Source: Lysobacterales bacterium
Lineage (GTDB): Bacteria > Pseudomonadota > Gammaproteobacteria > Xanthomonadales > BPKI01
NCBI GenBank assembly: GCA_026005055.1
Contig: BPKI01000001.1
Coordinates: 124,001-188,000, forward strand
Length of the DNA stretch: 64,000 bases
Reading direction: 5' to 3'
Under the pieces are notes generated by a model. The model did not search any database. It was not told where the DNA came from and was given only the letters and a program-made list of their open reading frames with translations. The translations under genes were made by a program, and so were the position numbers. Shown one piece after another: positions 37,387 through 47,373 of the stretch (the first letter of the stretch is position 1; each line of letters opens with the position of its first letter).

Positions 37387-39285
37387 TCATTGGAAGGTCA
37401 TGGTCACGGTGAGCGTGCCAGCAAGCTGGCCGTCGCTCACCGTTACCGTGAAGCTATCTGTCTGGCCGGCGGAGGACCCCGGAGGTGGCGTATAACCGAA
37501 GTCCCCGTTCGCAAAGATTACGATGCTCCCTCCCGAAGGGAGCACAATCGGCACATTCGGGGAAACCGCGTTCCCGTTCACGTGGGTGACCGTGAGCGTG
37601 TCGCCGATGTCGGGATCGAAGCTGTTTTGCAGAAGACCGGGAGGCGGAAAACTCGCACCAGCGAGCGGCACATCGAAAGCGACGTCTCCGAGCACGGGCG
37701 GATCATTGATGCCGTTGACGGTGATGGTCACCGTCGCCGTGCTTTGGAATCCCCCCGAGTCACCGATGGTGTAGGTGAAACTCGCGGTGTCGGTCTGCCC
37801 CGCTGCGACCGGAACGAAGGCTTCGCCCGGATCGAAGCTCAGGGCACCATTCACCGCGATCGTGACCGTAGCAGGCACGGTGCCCCATGCGGGCGGCGGC
37901 CTGACCGTGACCGGCGCGCCGACATTGGACGCCACACCCTGTACGGCGACGACCGAGAACGGCGCGCTCATCAGGTGATGGTCGGGGCCGTGCCCGTTGT
38001 CGGCGAACACGTTGCCCGCGAGCGGATTCCCCTGCCCGGTCACGAAATCATCCGGACGAGCCACGGGCCCCATCGCGGGGGGGACGACGGTATTCAGTCG
38101 TGCGTAGTTGTTCGGACGAAGACGATCAGGGTAAGGCGCGGAGGGTCCGATCGTGGCGGCGGCTTGGATCGCGAGCGGCTCGCCCACCGCGTACTGACCG
38201 AAGGCTCGCGTCACATTGATCTCCAAGTGCGGCGGCGAGGAAGTGCCGCCGGGCGGAATCGAGGCATTGACTACGGCCACGGGACCCGTACCGCTCGAAA
38301 CGGAGCCACAAGACGCTGCGCCATGCGCCGTGCAGTTCCAGTTCGTACCGCCATCGACGAAACGAGGGGAGCCCACTTTCGGGTAGAAATCGCTTACCCT
38401 CACCGCCGAGGCCGGGCCCAAGCCGAGGTTACGCACCTCGATGCGGTAAGCGAACTCCTGTTCGAGTGCCGTGGGGACCTCGACGATCGTCACCGCCAGA
38501 TCGGGGTAGATCTCCTCTTCCTCGACGCCGCTCGCGAAGATCAGATCCCCACTCGCAGGACCGGCGGGAGCACTTGCGCCGGCGAAGCCGAAGCAGTCAA
38601 TCGCAGGCGGTAAACGGACCTCGAGCAGCGCACCTTGGTGAGCGTATTGAGCCAACTGGACCGCCGGCAGTTGGAGCACATCACCGTTGGAGTTGGTGAG
38701 GTCGAGGCGCAGATTGCCACCGGATGCTCCGAAATCGAAGCAGATCACCGGGTGCGTCACGCGCGTTTCGATCCGCCGCGGCGAAGAGGTCCGATAGACG
38801 ACGCCTTGTGCGAGCGGAAGCGGTAGCTCATCGTTGAGCTGGATCCGCAAGTTGGCGCTGCTACTGCCTGTCGAGGCGCAGGTCTGGCCTGGCAGTTCAT
38901 CGAAGCGGGTGACCCGGACCAGCACTCGCCCCGTGCCGAGGTCGTAGCGCAGGATGGGACCACTGCTCAGGTTGCTCAGGCGATAATCCCTGCCGTCGAG
39001 CCGCAGGCTGTAGGTTCCCGCCGGAATCGTCTCGCTCGCAGGCGCACACGCCACATTACCGATGACGGTCTGGGCGACGATGCGGCGAAACTGCGGCTGG
39101 TAATCCAGGAGCGCGAGCTCGAAGAACGGCAAGGAAGTCCCCTCGAACTGGAGCGGAACCGCCGCCAGACCCTTCCCCGCCATGCCAACGGCGAGACTCG
39201 CGATCAGGAATCGGCTGCAAAAGCGCTGTTGTTCGCGCAAAAGTTCATCCCCAATGGATGTGAACTCCTCGCCAGGATAGCCCAT
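37387..39285 (-). CDS. Secreted Ig/cadherin-like repeat protein
   Basis: This 632-residue protein has a signal peptide with a long N region (hydrophobic core about residues 24-42, ending GLAAV). The N-terminal 250 residues are unrecognised. A DUF11-like domain follows (about 265-380, PDLAVTIVEVPTALEQEFAY), then two or three VCBS/cadherin-like Ig units with FTYTIGDSGGF, ITVNGINDPPVLGD and DSFTVTVSDG. Such proteins are surface or extracellular adhesins or structural proteins. No LPXTG, PEP-CTERM or outer-membrane barrel ending was seen; the chain ends TVTMTFQ. The N-terminal start ATG 39285 is the first possible. Confidence 0.82.
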   Translation of the reverse strand: MGYPGEEFTSIGDELLREQQRFCSRFLIASLAVGMAGKGLAAVPLQFEGTSLPFFELALLDYQPQFRRIVAQTVIGNVACAPASETIPAGTYSLRLDGRDYRLSNLSSGPILRYDLGTGRVLVRVTRFDELPGQTCASTGSSSANLRIQLNDELPLPLAQGVVYRTSSPRRIETRVTHPVICFDFGASGGNLRLDLTNSNGDVLQLPAVQLAQYAHQGALLEVRLPPAIDCFGFAGASAPAGPASGDLIFASGVEEEEIYPDLAVTIVEVPTALEQEFAYRIEVRNLGLGPASAVRVSDFYPKVGSPRFVDGGTNWNCTAHGAASCGSVSSGTGPVAVVNASIPPGGTSSPPHLEINVTRAFGQYAVGEPLAIQAAATIGPSAPYPDRLRPNNYARLNTVVPPAMGPVARPDDFVTGQGNPLAGNVFADNGHGPDHHLMSAPFSVVAVQGVASNVGAPVTVRPPPAWGTVPATVTIAVNGALSFDPGEAFVPVAAGQTDTASFTYTIGDSGGFQSTATVTITVNGINDPPVLGDVAFDVPLAGASFPPPGLLQNSFDPDIGDTLTVTHVNGNAVSPNVPIVLPSGGSIVIFANGDFGYTPPPGSSAGQTDSFTVTVSDGQLAGTLTVTMTFQ

Positions 39286-39413
39286 CCAGCGCTGCCTCCG
39301 AAAGCCCGTTCGCTCTCGGGTTCGTACCGTTCGGCGTCGATCGCGGGAGGGGGCTCTGAGCGGACTCTTGCTAGACTGATCCTCGCGATCGCACTCCGGA
39401 CTTTTTCGCTGAA

Positions 39414-39905
39414 ATGCCCGTGATGCTCTCTTCCCTACTCGGGGTCTTGCTCGCCGTGTCCGCGGCGAGCCTCGCCCAATCCCAGTTCTCCTCCCTCGAG
39501 GAGCGCATGTCCGAGGCCGAGTTCAGGGCGGCGGGCTTGCACAAGCTCTCTCCGGAGGAGCTCGCTGCCCTCAATGCCTGGCTCAAGGCGCGGCTCGGCG
39601 GTATCCCTGAAACACCCGCGGCCTCGCTCGCGCCCGAGGACGATCGGATCGGTTTCCCGGCACGCACCGATCGCCGGGTGATCGTCAGCCGCATCGATGG
39701 GGAACTCAATGGGTGGGGCCAGGACCCGCTGCGCAAGACCCGGTTCAAACTCCAGAACGGACAGGTCTGGGAGCAAGTGGACACGAGTCGCGGCGACCTC
39801 AAACTCGTCGACCCGGTGGTGACCATCGAGCCGGCTGCCCTCGGCAGCTGGCTCATGCGCATCGAGGACTACAACCAGCGCATTCGTGTCCGGCGCATCC
39901 AGTGA
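39414..39905 (+). CDS. Small exported protein of unknown function
   Basis: This 163-residue protein has a signal peptide (about residues 1-22, ending SLAQS), then a short helical segment MSEAEFRAAGLHKLSPEELA, and a C-terminal beta-rich domain from about residue 75 (VIVSRIDGELNGWG, then QVWEQVDTSRG). The GxxxLSPEEL plus QVWEQ pattern is familiar from small periplasmic proteins of gammaproteobacteria, but the function is not known. An alternative ATG lies three codons later. It is convergent with hrpA, with only three bases between stops. Confidence 0.8.
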   Translation: MPVMLSSLLGVLLAVSAASLAQSQFSSLEERMSEAEFRAAGLHKLSPEELAALNAWLKARLGGIPETPAASLAPEDDRIGFPARTDRRVIVSRIDGELNGWGQDPLRKTRFKLQNGQVWEQVDTSRGDLKLVDPVVTIEPAALGSWLMRIEDYNQRIRVRRIQ

Positions 39906-39908
39906 TGC

Positions 39909-42900
39909 TCAGCTGGCGGCGAGCGCGCGCCGGAGGCGGGCGAGCGAGACCGGCTCGCGCGTCCCGAGTTCGGGTGCGAAGATGGCGACTCTGAGCTCCT
40001 GAAGCTGCCAAAACAGCGCCTCCCGCCGAGGATGGTCGGCGACGCTGGCGAGCGCTCGCTCGAGCGCCATGAGCTCGAGCATCCGCGCCTGGTCTCGGGC
40101 AGGGTCGCGCTGCAGCCGCTCGGCCCGTATCGCGAGCGCGCGCAGGTAACGCGGGAGCTCGGCCAGCCGCGAGGAGTGGAGCCGACGCGCGAAATCGGGC
40201 GGCAGCAACTCTCCGAAGCGGCGAGCGAGATCCTCGTAGTTGGCCGCGGCGAAGCCGAGAAGCGGAGGTTTCAGGCGGGGACGCGTGTCGGCGGCGGCCT
40301 CGAGCGCATTGCTGCAAAGCCGGAGCCGCTCCACGGCGCGGGAGAAAAGCCCCGCTTCGAGCTCGCTACGCAGCCGCATGTAGCCTTCGGGGTCCAGGGC
40401 CGGCGCGCGCTCCCACGCCGAGGCGAAGGCTTCCGCGAAGGCGCCTTCGAGCACCTGCACTGCGAGGGCGTCTCGACCCCCGAGCTCGAGCGCGCGCAGG
40501 GCCGTGGCGGCATCAACCGGCAACTGCTTGCTCAGCCGCCGTCGCAATCCCGCGAGCTCACGCTCAAGCAAGGCGAAGACGCCTTCACGATGCAGCGCTC
40601 GGGCTTCTTCTCGAGAGGCGAAATGTTCGAGCCGGATCTCGCCGGCGCGCTCGATCAACGCCGGCCACAACGACAACCCGCCGAGCGCCTGCGACGGCGC
40701 TCGAAAATCGAGCGCGGGGAAGCGCTCGACGGAACCGGAGAGGCCCTCCTCTGCCAGCCGCTCGGCGAGGGCCATCCGCGCTCCCTCGGCATGCTCGCGC
40801 ACGAGGGCTTGCAAATCTCGGGATGTGGCCAGCACCTCACCACGTCGTCCGAGCAAGCGCACGCAAAGACGCAGATGGGAGGGCAAGGCCTCCTCGCGGA
40901 AGTCGCGAGGCGCGATCTCGACCCCGGTGATGCGCAGGAGGAAGGCGGCGAGGGCCTCTGCGAGGGGACGGTCACGCGCCGGTCCGCTCGCCAGGAAGGC
41001 ACGGGCGAACTCCGCGGCGGGGCTGAAGTGACGGCGCAATCCTTTCGGCAGGCTACGGATCAGCGCAGCCACCCGCTCGTGGAGCAGGCCCGGCACGAGC
41101 CAGCTCGGTGCCGGATCCTCGAGCAGAGGCAGCGACTCGATCGGAAGCGCGAGCGTGACGCCATCGTCATTCGCCCCGGGCGCGAAGCGGTAGTGGAGCG
41201 GGAAGCACTGGCCTCTGAGCTCGATCGCACGAGGAAAAGGATCGGCCGAGGTCGGATCCACGGTGAGCAGATCGCCAAGCTCGAGTTCGAGACGAGCTCG
41301 CTCTTCTGCGTTCGCATTCCGCCACCATCCGAGGAAGCTCGGGCCGTCGACCACCCCCGGCGGCAGCCGTGGCTCGAGCAAGGCGGCGACTTCCTCCGGA
41401 GAACGCAAGGCATCCGGCCGACGCAGGCGTTCGGCAATGGCCTGGGCTTCGGCGAGTCGCTGCCGTTGCCCCTCTAGCCATGGGTGGGGCGCATCCCATC
41501 CCGCCCGCACGAGCCCCTCTTGCAGGAAAAGCGCCCGAGCGGCGGACCGGTCGAAGCGAGCGAGCGCCACGCGCCGCCGGGGAACCACCACGAAGCCGTC
41601 GAGGGAAAGCTCCTCGTAGGCGAAGACCCGCCCATCCCGCGGGGAGAGATGAGGATCGCTGAGGCGACGCAGGAGCAGATGCCCGAGCTCGATCTCGATC
41701 AGCCGCGGATCGAGCCGGCAGGCGTGGAGTGCGTAGCGGCGATCGAGTTCGATCAGCGGGGCGCCGAAGAGGAAGCGCTCACCGCGGCGAGCGAGCGCCG
41801 AACCTGGAAACGGCCGGAATGCGCGCCCGCGTGGTCCGCGGTATTCGCCGCGCTCATCGAGCCTGCCGAAGAACCCGGGAAAGGCGGCGAGCAGCGCTCG
41901 CTCGAGCGCCTGCTCGACGCGCGGGCGGTCGCGACGCAACCCGGCGCGGATGGCGGCGCGCAGGAGTTCGTGGTGGAGCGCCTTCCACTCCCGCATCCGC
42001 GCGAACGAAAGAAAACGCGCTTCGCACCAGCGTCGCAGCGCTGCGCCCGAGCTGTCCTCGGAAGCCTGCACGAAGTCCCGCCAAAGCGCGAGGATGCCTG
42101 CAAAATCCGAGCCCTCGACGCGCCAGGCGGCGTGCGCCTTCTCCGCTTCCTGACGGCCTTCGGGAGGGCGCTCGCGGGGATCGTCGAGCGAGAGGAACGC
42201 AGCGAGGACCAATGTCTCGTCGAGACAGCCGAGGCGCTCCCCGGCGACGATCAGCGCCGCGAGGCGTGCGTCGACCGGAAGCTTCGCCATGCGTTCCCCG
42301 CGTTCGCTCAGGCGCCCCTCGCCCCGAAGCGCTCCGAGTTCGGCGAGCTCACGCATTCCCTCGCGCAACGCTTTGGGGGAGGGCGGGTCGAGGAAGGGGA
42401 AGCGATTGGGATCGTGCACCCCGAGCGCGAGGAGGCGAAGGAGCACCGTGGCCAGGGCGCTGCGGCGGATCTCGGGATCGGGTTGCGCAGGACGCTTGGC
42501 GAAATCCTCTTCGTCGTAGAGGCGATAGCAGACTCCCGGTCCGAGCCTGCCGCAACGACCGGCGCGCTGCACCGCGGCCGCTTTCGCGATCGGCTCGAGC
42601 CCGAGCCGACCGATGCCCAGACGCGGCCGGTAGCGCATCACGCGCGCGAGCCCACTGTCGATGACATAGCGGATGCGCGGCACGGTGAGCGAGGTCTCGG
42701 CGACGTTGGTGGCCAGCACCAGCCGCCGGGCCTGACCCGGACGGAACACCTGGTCCTGGACCTTCGCCGGCAGGCGAGCATAGAGCGGCAGCACCTCCCA
42801 GCGGGGGCGCAGGCGGTCACGCAAGCGATGGCTGAGCTCTCGGATCTCGCGCTCTCCGGGAAGGAATACGAGCACGTCTCCCTCGCCCGACTCAGCCTCG

Positions 42901-43727
42901 ATCTCGCCGAGGACGCTCTCCACCGCCGCACCCAGTTCCTCTTCCGGCGCCGGCGGCCGCCAGCGGATTTCCACCGGGTGAGCCCTACCCTCGATGCGAA
43001 ACACCGGTGCGCCCCCGAAGTATTCGGCCAGGCGCTCGGCCTCGAGGGTGGCCGAACTCAGAACGAGCCGGAGCTCGGGCCGGATCGGCCTGAGATCGCG
43101 CAAGTAGCCGAGAAGGAAATCGATGTTGAGGCTACGCTCGTGTACCTCGTCGAGGATGAGCGTGTCGTAGGCCAGCAAGCGCCGATCGCCGGCGAGCTCG
43201 GCGAGAAGGATCCCGTCCGTCATGCACTTGATCACCGTCGCCTCGCCGAGAGCCCGCTCGAAGCGGGTCTCGAAGCCGACCAAGTCCCCGAGAGGGCTTC
43301 CGAGCTCCTCGGCCAGACGCCGCGCTGCCGAGCGAGCCGCCAGACGACGCGGCTGGGTGAGGCCGATGCGTCCCGCCCGACCCCGTCCGGCGAGAAGGGC
43401 GATCTTCGGCAATTGGGTCGTCTTACCCGAACCGGTCTCCCCGGCCACGATCACCACCGGATGCGCGGCGATCGCTTCCGCCAGGTTCGCCGCTTCCGCG
43501 GCGATCGGCAGATCGGAACGGATCGAGGGCACGGGCAAACGCCTGCGCCAAGCGTCCCAGAAGGCCTCGGCCGCGGAAACCGCTTGCTCGACGCGCGCGA
43601 GCGCCTCCCCATCGCGCGCACGAGCAAGCCCTCGCCTCGACCGCCACTGCGCCCCGGGCGGCAATGCGGCGATCCGCTCTTCAAGCCTTTGGCGCAGCTC
43701 TTCGATGTTTTTGATAGATTCTGTCAA
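39909..43727 (-). CDS. hrpA: ATP-dependent RNA helicase HrpA
   Basis: HrpA is a DEAH/RHA-type helicase acting on RNA and stalled ribosomes. The 1272-residue protein has Walker [11 protein letters not shown], motif [16 protein letters not shown] (DEVH rather than the usual DEAH), SSATLE, the C-terminal helicase half with TNVAETSLT and [12 protein letters not shown], then the winged-helix/ratchet, OB-fold and the long C-terminal HrpA extension. Length matches E. coli HrpA. The start is a TTG at 43727, giving an N terminus like that of E. coli HrpA. It lies six bases from the dps -35 element, so the two promoters must be interleaved. Confidence 0.93.
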   Translation of the reverse strand: MTESIKNIEELRQRLEERIAALPPGAQWRSRRGLARARDGEALARVEQAVSAAEAFWDAWRRRLPVPSIRSDLPIAAEAANLAEAIAAHPVVIVAGETGSGKTTQLPKIALLAGRGRAGRIGLTQPRRLAARSAARRLAEELGSPLGDLVGFETRFERALGEATVIKCMTDGILLAELAGDRRLLAYDTLILDEVHERSLNIDFLLGYLRDLRPIRPELRLVLSSATLEAERLAEYFGGAPVFRIEGRAHPVEIRWRPPAPEEELGAAVESVLGEIEAESGEGDVLVFLPGEREIRELSHRLRDRLRPRWEVLPLYARLPAKVQDQVFRPGQARRLVLATNVAETSLTVPRIRYVIDSGLARVMRYRPRLGIGRLGLEPIAKAAAVQRAGRCGRLGPGVCYRLYDEEDFAKRPAQPDPEIRRSALATVLLRLLALGVHDPNRFPFLDPPSPKALREGMRELAELGALRGEGRLSERGERMAKLPVDARLAALIVAGERLGCLDETLVLAAFLSLDDPRERPPEGRQEAEKAHAAWRVEGSDFAGILALWRDFVQASEDSSGAALRRWCEARFLSFARMREWKALHHELLRAAIRAGLRRDRPRVEQALERALLAAFPGFFGRLDERGEYRGPRGRAFRPFPGSALARRGERFLFGAPLIELDRRYALHACRLDPRLIEIELGHLLLRRLSDPHLSPRDGRVFAYEELSLDGFVVVPRRRVALARFDRSAARALFLQEGLVRAGWDAPHPWLEGQRQRLAEAQAIAERLRRPDALRSPEEVAALLEPRLPPGVVDGPSFLGWWRNANAEERARLELELGDLLTVDPTSADPFPRAIELRGQCFPLHYRFAPGANDDGVTLALPIESLPLLEDPAPSWLVPGLLHERVAALIRSLPKGLRRHFSPAAEFARAFLASGPARDRPLAEALAAFLLRITGVEIAPRDFREEALPSHLRLCVRLLGRRGEVLATSRDLQALVREHAEGARMALAERLAEEGLSGSVERFPALDFRAPSQALGGLSLWPALIERAGEIRLEHFASREEARALHREGVFALLERELAGLRRRLSKQLPVDAATALRALELGGRDALAVQVLEGAFAEAFASAWERAPALDPEGYMRLRSELEAGLFSRAVERLRLCSNALEAAADTRPRLKPPLLGFAAANYEDLARRFGELLPPDFARRLHSSRLAELPRYLRALAIRAERLQRDPARDQARMLELMALERALASVADHPRREALFWQLQELRVAIFAPELGTREPVSLARLRRALAAS

Positions 43728-43733
43728 TACTTA

Positions 43734-43762
43734 TTGATTTTTCCAAAATCCGAAGCTATCAT
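43734..43762 (+). promoter_or_regulatory. Predicted sigma-70-like promoter of dps
   Basis: TTGATT (43734-43739) and TATCAT (43757-43762) are spaced by exactly 17 bases in a locally AT-rich stretch. The ribosome binding site GGGAGGA (43782-43788) and ATG 43794 follow. No convincing OxyR operator was found. Confidence 0.55.
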
Positions 43763-43793
43763 CAAGGCATCCAACGACGATCGGGAGGACATC

Positions 43794-44267
43794 ATGAGCC
43801 GTTCCATCGATATCGGCATCGGCGAACAGGATCGCGCCCGCATCGCCGAGGGGCTGTCCCGGCTCCTCGCCGACACCTACACCCTGTACCTCAAGACCCA
43901 CAATTTCCATTGGAACGTCACCGGACCGATGTTCCAGACGCTGCACCTCTTGTTCGAGCAGCAGTACAACGAGCTCGCCATGGCGGTGGACCAAATCGCC
44001 GAGCGCATCCGCGCCTTGGGTCACCCCGCCCCGGGCAGCTACGCCCAGTTCGCCAAGCTGACCAGCATCCGGGAGGAAACCGGCGTGCCGCCAGCGCAGG
44101 AGATGATCCGCCAGCTCGTGGATGGCCAAGAAGCGGTCGTGCGCACCGCCCGTCAGGTGTTCCCGGTGGCCGAGGAGGCGAACGATCAGGCGACCGCCGA
44201 TCTTCTCACGCAGCGCATCCAGATCCACGAAAAGAACGCCTGGATGCTGCGCTCGCTCCTCGAGTGA
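43794..44267 (+). CDS. dps: Dps ferritin-like DNA-protection protein
   Basis: Dps forms a 12-subunit shell that stores iron and protects DNA in starvation or oxidative stress. The 157-residue sequence has [14 protein letters not shown], with ferroxidase His/Asp residues shared between subunits, then [24 protein letters not shown] broken at the active-site region 60-80. The N-terminal tail is short and only weakly basic, so DNA binding could be modest. ATG at 43794 has a GGGAGGA site. A strong hairpin follows the stop. Confidence 0.94.
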   Translation: MSRSIDIGIGEQDRARIAEGLSRLLADTYTLYLKTHNFHWNVTGPMFQTLHLLFEQQYNELAMAVDQIAERIRALGHPAPGSYAQFAKLTSIREETGVPPAQEMIRQLVDGQEAVVRTARQVFPVAEEANDQATADLLTQRIQIHEKNAWMLRSLLE

Positions 44268-44348
44268 ACACGGCGAAGCCTCGCTCTTCGCCCTTGGGGA
44301 TCGAGTCAAACGCCCCTCCGGCATCCGTCCCTTCGTGCCTTTGGGGAA

Positions 44349-44380
44349 AGGGCGCCTCGACCCGTGGGTCGAGGCGCCTT
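44349..44380. terminator. Bidirectional hairpin terminator between dps and a convergent gene
   Basis: A perfect 13-base stem, GGCGCCTCGACCC (44351-44363) and its complement (44366-44378), with two more outer pairs and a minimal loop, lies between two convergent genes. The T tracts are short, so it may act mainly as a strong hairpin in both directions. Confidence 0.65.
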
Positions 44381-44388
44381 GGTTCCGC

Positions 44389-44961
44389 TTAGTCCGTTTC
44401 CTCGGCCGAAGGTCCCGGACGGCGGAACGGCACGACGTTGGACGGTCCGGCCCCCGTTCCACGCGGACGTGCCCCGCGCCATCCTCCCGCACTGCGCAAG
44501 GCGCGCACGGCCTGCCAGCGCCTCCCTTGCGCGCCAGAGAGGACGCGGGCGAAGGCGGCTCGCGCCTTCACGCAGGACCGCGCCAAGCGAAGAATGCGAC
44601 CTGCGCGCTCCGGCGGAAAGTTGAGGTCCTTCCGCCTGAGCCGCCGCGAGGCCAGCAAACTCGGCCGGCCGGTCAGGATGGCCGCCAATCCCTGAGCGAC
44701 GGCGAGGACGTCAGGACCGTCCTCGCCCACGTTCCAGGCCCTCAGCAGGGCTTGGCGCATCCCATTCACCCTGGCCACCCATGCCGGATGGATCAACGCC
44801 GAACGACGTCGGTCCTCGATGACCATTTCCTCGAAGGCCAGGATGAAGAGGCGCTCGACCGCTTGACTCAATCCGCGATAGAGCGCCTCAGGGCTACCGG
44901 GATCCGGAAGTCCGAACTCCTCGAGAATGGCCCGGTAGCACCGCGCGTACGCCTGCTCCAC
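44389..44961 (-). CDS. Hypothetical helical protein
   Basis: This 190-residue protein was not recognised. It is predicted helical and rich in Arg and Ala, with a plausible folded core over residues 1-140 (ILEEFGLPDPGS, AVERLFILAFEEMVIEDRRR, LRRKDLNFPPERAGRI) and a basic, Pro/Gly-rich tail. It has no signal, membrane segment or metal motif. The start is taken as GTG 44961, where an upstream in-frame stop limits the frame. Codon use and the bidirectional terminator after it support a real gene, but the start and role are uncertain. Confidence 0.6.
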   Translation of the reverse strand: MEQAYARCYRAILEEFGLPDPGSPEALYRGLSQAVERLFILAFEEMVIEDRRRSALIHPAWVARVNGMRQALLRAWNVGEDGPDVLAVAQGLAAILTGRPSLLASRRLRRKDLNFPPERAGRILRLARSCVKARAAFARVLSGAQGRRWQAVRALRSAGGWRGARPRGTGAGPSNVVPFRRPGPSAEETD

Positions 44962-45553
44962 GCGCGCACGCGCCGACTCCTTCTCATCTACTCTCAGTGG
45001 TTCCCCTCATTCGAGCTGGGTCCTTTCATTCTAATCTGCCCGCGCCGAAATCGCGCGGCATGAACGCAACCTCGCGGTCCTTCACCGGCCGAGGCGGTCA
45101 ACCCCCACGAAGGCCATCCGGCGGCCATCGCACCTTCTGTCCTCATCGCCGGGAAATCCTCGCCGGACTGCACCCATCGCCGTCGCCATGCCGAAAAGCG
45201 CAGCCGCCTGCTCGAACCGGTGGGCAAAAGAGCCCGAGCGCCTCGCGGCGAGAGCGGTCCAAGCGGGTCACATCCCCCTGCCCTCGATCCGTGCTCATTC
45301 GGGGAAATCCCTCGACCAATGAACTTGGCGGCAGCCGCGCTTGGCTTGCGCGCCGGCGCCGAAGCGCATCGCGCCCGAGGACGCCGCTGGATCGCCGGGC
45401 CCATTCACTGCGCCGATCGAGCCACCCGCTCGATGAACCGTTCGCCGCGGCGCGGTGTGCCTCCCCGCGCGCGGGAGTGCCCTCTGCTCGCTCACGAACC
45501 CGATCGCGGCCGCGATGCGTCCATGGCGACCGCCCGCGCGATCCTCGCTTCGT
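44962..45553. other. Intergenic stretch with no supported gene
   Basis: About 590 bases separate the hypothetical gene from the FmdB gene. Open frames on both strands here have compositions typical of shadow frames (very Arg/Pro/Ser-rich) and no ribosome binding sites or domains. No tRNA-like cloverleaf or known small-RNA motif was recognised. It may be a remnant of a lost gene or hold an unrecognised RNA. Confidence 0.5.
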
Positions 45554-45853
45554 TCACGCCGCCGCGCCGGCCCGACAGCTTTCGCCCGGCGGCTTGCCGC
45601 AGGTACCGCAGGATTCGCCTTCTCGCTTGGCCGTCTCGCGTTCACCGGCGAGGTTGCGTTTGGTCTCACGGTCGGACTTGAAATCGGTCTCGTACCAACC
45701 GCTGCCGGCGAGACGGAAGCTCGGCGCAGAGACCCGCCGGCGAACCGTCGTTTGCCCGCACGAGGGGCAGGCATCGGGCTCGGGGTCGGAGAGACGGACG
45801 AGTTCCTCGAAGCGATGCTCGCAGCGGATGCACTCGTATTCGTAGATCGGCAT
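45554..45853 (-). CDS. FmdB-family zinc-ribbon protein
   Basis: This 99-residue protein begins with the family signature MPIYEYECIRCEHRFEELV broken at residue 19, and the first zinc ribbon uses CIRC and CPSC. A second cysteine set CGTC and a later Cys lie near the C terminus (GESCGTCGKPPGESC). FmdB-like proteins are putative regulators with no settled role. ATG at 45853 is chosen because the family starts with MPIYEY; the longer in-frame extension is antisense-like sequence. Confidence 0.88.
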   Translation of the reverse strand: MPIYEYECIRCEHRFEELVRLSDPEPDACPSCGQTTVRRRVSAPSFRLAGSGWYETDFKSDRETKRNLAGERETAKREGESCGTCGKPPGESCRAGAAA

Positions 45854-45974
45854 GGTTCCGTGAATCAGCATGAAACGAGGTTGGGGCACAGCTTGTGGCC
45901 GCCCTCTCCGAGTTTCAAGACGGGGGCCGAAACCCCGGCCACCGAGTGGCCGCAGCGCCGACCGCAAGAACGGC

Positions 45975-46412
45975 TCAGCCGTCGAACTGACTCGCGAAGA
46001 TGCCGGTCTCGGATTCGCCCGGGAGCGCCTCGAAGTCGGCGATCAAAATGGCGGTCTCGCCGCCCGCGAGCATGGGATCCGCCGGAACCGACCGTTCCAC
46101 GCTCCGAGGAAGCACGAGCAGCGCGAGCAGGGCTGCAGCCGCAAGCGGCACGAACCAAGCCAGCGCAGGCCTGCGCGCCCGGGAAGCGGAAGCCCGCGCG
46201 ACATCCCTCGCCAGACGCTCCGCCTCGGGCTCGAGCGCGCAGGCCAGACGCAGCAAGGCCGGACCCGCCGGATCGGCCAACACCCGCTCGAGCACGAGCA
46301 TCCGCTCTTCCTCTCCGAGACGACCCGCGAGGAGCGCTTCGAGCTCTAAGGCGGAGGGCAGCCGCCCGCCGCCATCCCGTGAAAAGCCTTGCCGTTCAAC
46401 CCTAGCGTTCAT
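45975..46412 (-). CDS. Putative anti-sigma factor (single-pass membrane protein)
   Basis: This 145-residue protein has a cytoplasmic N-terminal helical region, one membrane helix (about residues 84-102), and a short periplasmic tail. It overlaps the end of the sigma factor gene by 11 bases. That order and topology suggest an anti-sigma factor, though it lacks the HxxxCxxC zinc motif of the common class. It may instead be another membrane partner. Confidence 0.65.
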   Translation of the reverse strand: MNARVERQGFSRDGGGRLPSALELEALLAGRLGEEERMLVLERVLADPAGPALLRLACALEPEAERLARDVARASASRARRPALAWFVPLAAAALLALLVLPRSVERSVPADPMLAGGETAILIADFEALPGESETGIFASQFDG

Positions 46413-46935
46413 CGATCATTCCACTCGCTTGCAAAACCGCCTTCAGCTCGGCCAGCCCACGCTCGACCAGTTTCCGCGCCGCCTCCGGACTCGCGCCCAC
46501 CATCCGTCCGATCTCGGCGAAGCTGAAGCCGAGCAGATGCAGACGAACCGTCTGGCGCCGCCGCTCAGGCAAGCGCTCGAGCGCCCGTTGCACGCGGCCG
46601 AGGGACTCCGCCTCGCACGCGGCATCCTCCGGACTCCGCCGCTCGGTCAGCGGCTCGCAGCCTTCGGATTCCGGGAGGGCTTCGCTGTCGCGCGCCCGCC
46701 GCAGCGCATCCACGACCACGGACAGGACCACTCGCTGGACATAGGACGCAGGAGCATGCCCGATCCGGTCATCGGCCAACGCCCTCCACAGGCGGATCCG
46801 AACCTCCTGCTCGACATCGCTGGCATCGATGCCGTGCTCGGCCAGTCCGGACCGTTCGATCAGGACCCTGATGCGCCCGCCGAAACGCTCGAGCAGCCGT
46901 CGGAGCTGATCCTCGAGCGGATCGCGCCGGCGCAC
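46402..46935 (-). CDS. ECF-type RNA polymerase sigma factor
   Basis: This 177-residue protein has region 2 (DASDVEQEVRIRLWRAL) and region 4 (ERLPERRRQTVRLHLLGFSF, then IGRMVGASPEAARKLVERGL), the two domains of group 4 sigma factors. It would redirect RNA polymerase to a specific regulon. GTG at 46935 starts 9 bases after the CBS-domain gene stop. The next gene overlaps it and encodes the probable anti-sigma factor. Confidence 0.87.
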   Translation of the reverse strand: MRRRDPLEDQLRRLLERFGGRIRVLIERSGLAEHGIDASDVEQEVRIRLWRALADDRIGHAPASYVQRVVLSVVVDALRRARDSEALPESEGCEPLTERRSPEDAACEAESLGRVQRALERLPERRRQTVRLHLLGFSFAEIGRMVGASPEAARKLVERGLAELKAVLQASGMIDER

Positions 46936-46944
46936 CGGGGAAGG

Positions 46945-47373
46945 TCAGCTCGCGATGTAACGGGTGAGCTGCTCGATCTCGGCCTGCTGATCGGCGATCA
47001 CGGCTTTGACCAGGTCGCCGATCGAGAGGACGCCGAGCACCCGCTCGCCGGATACGACGGGCAAATGCCGAATTCGGCGCTCGGTCATGAGCTGCATGCA
47101 CTCGGCCACCGTGGCCCCGGGCTCGATGGCGATCACCGGGCTGCTCATGATCTCGCGCACGGGCGTCGTCCGCGAGGAACGGTCCTTGAGGATCACTTTG
47201 CGCGCATAGTCGCGCTCGGAGACCACGCCGAGCAGGCGATCACCCTCCATGACCAGCAGCGCGCCGATGGAAAGCTCCGCCATCCGTCGGATCGCCTCGA
47301 AGACCGGCTCGTCCGGCCCGATCGCATGAACGGCATGACCCTTCGCCTCAAGCAGCTGTGCCGCGGTCTGCAT
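46945..47373 (-). CDS. Two-CBS-domain protein
   Basis: This 142-residue protein has two CBS domains: GDRLLGVVSERDYARKVIL in the first and GERVLGVLSIGDLVKAVI in the second. CBS pairs bind adenine nucleotides such as AMP or ATP to sense energy state. ATG at 47373 has a GGAGGAGGG site and overlaps the glycosyltransferase end by 26 bases. It sits between a glycosyltransferase and a sigma factor gene, so a regulatory role is likely but unproven. Confidence 0.9.
   Translation of the reverse strand: MQTAAQLLEAKGHAVHAIGPDEPVFEAIRRMAELSIGALLVMEGDRLLGVVSERDYARKVILKDRSSRTTPVREIMSSPVIAIEPGATVAECMQLMTERRIRHLPVVSGERVLGVLSIGDLVKAVIADQQAEIEQLTRYIAS

Noticed and set aside
37387-37450. Cell-wall or PEP-CTERM sorting signal on the cadherin-like protein.
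   Set aside because: The C terminus has no LPXTG or PEP motif, no hydrophobic helix and no basic tail.
43714-43762. Possible OxyR site upstream of dps.
   Set aside because: The ATAG repeat spacing expected for OxyR is not maintained beyond the first element.
44997-45845. A 282-codon plus-strand open frame in the intergenic region.
   Set aside because: Very Arg/Ser/Pro-rich, overlaps the FmdB gene on the other strand, and has no supporting features.
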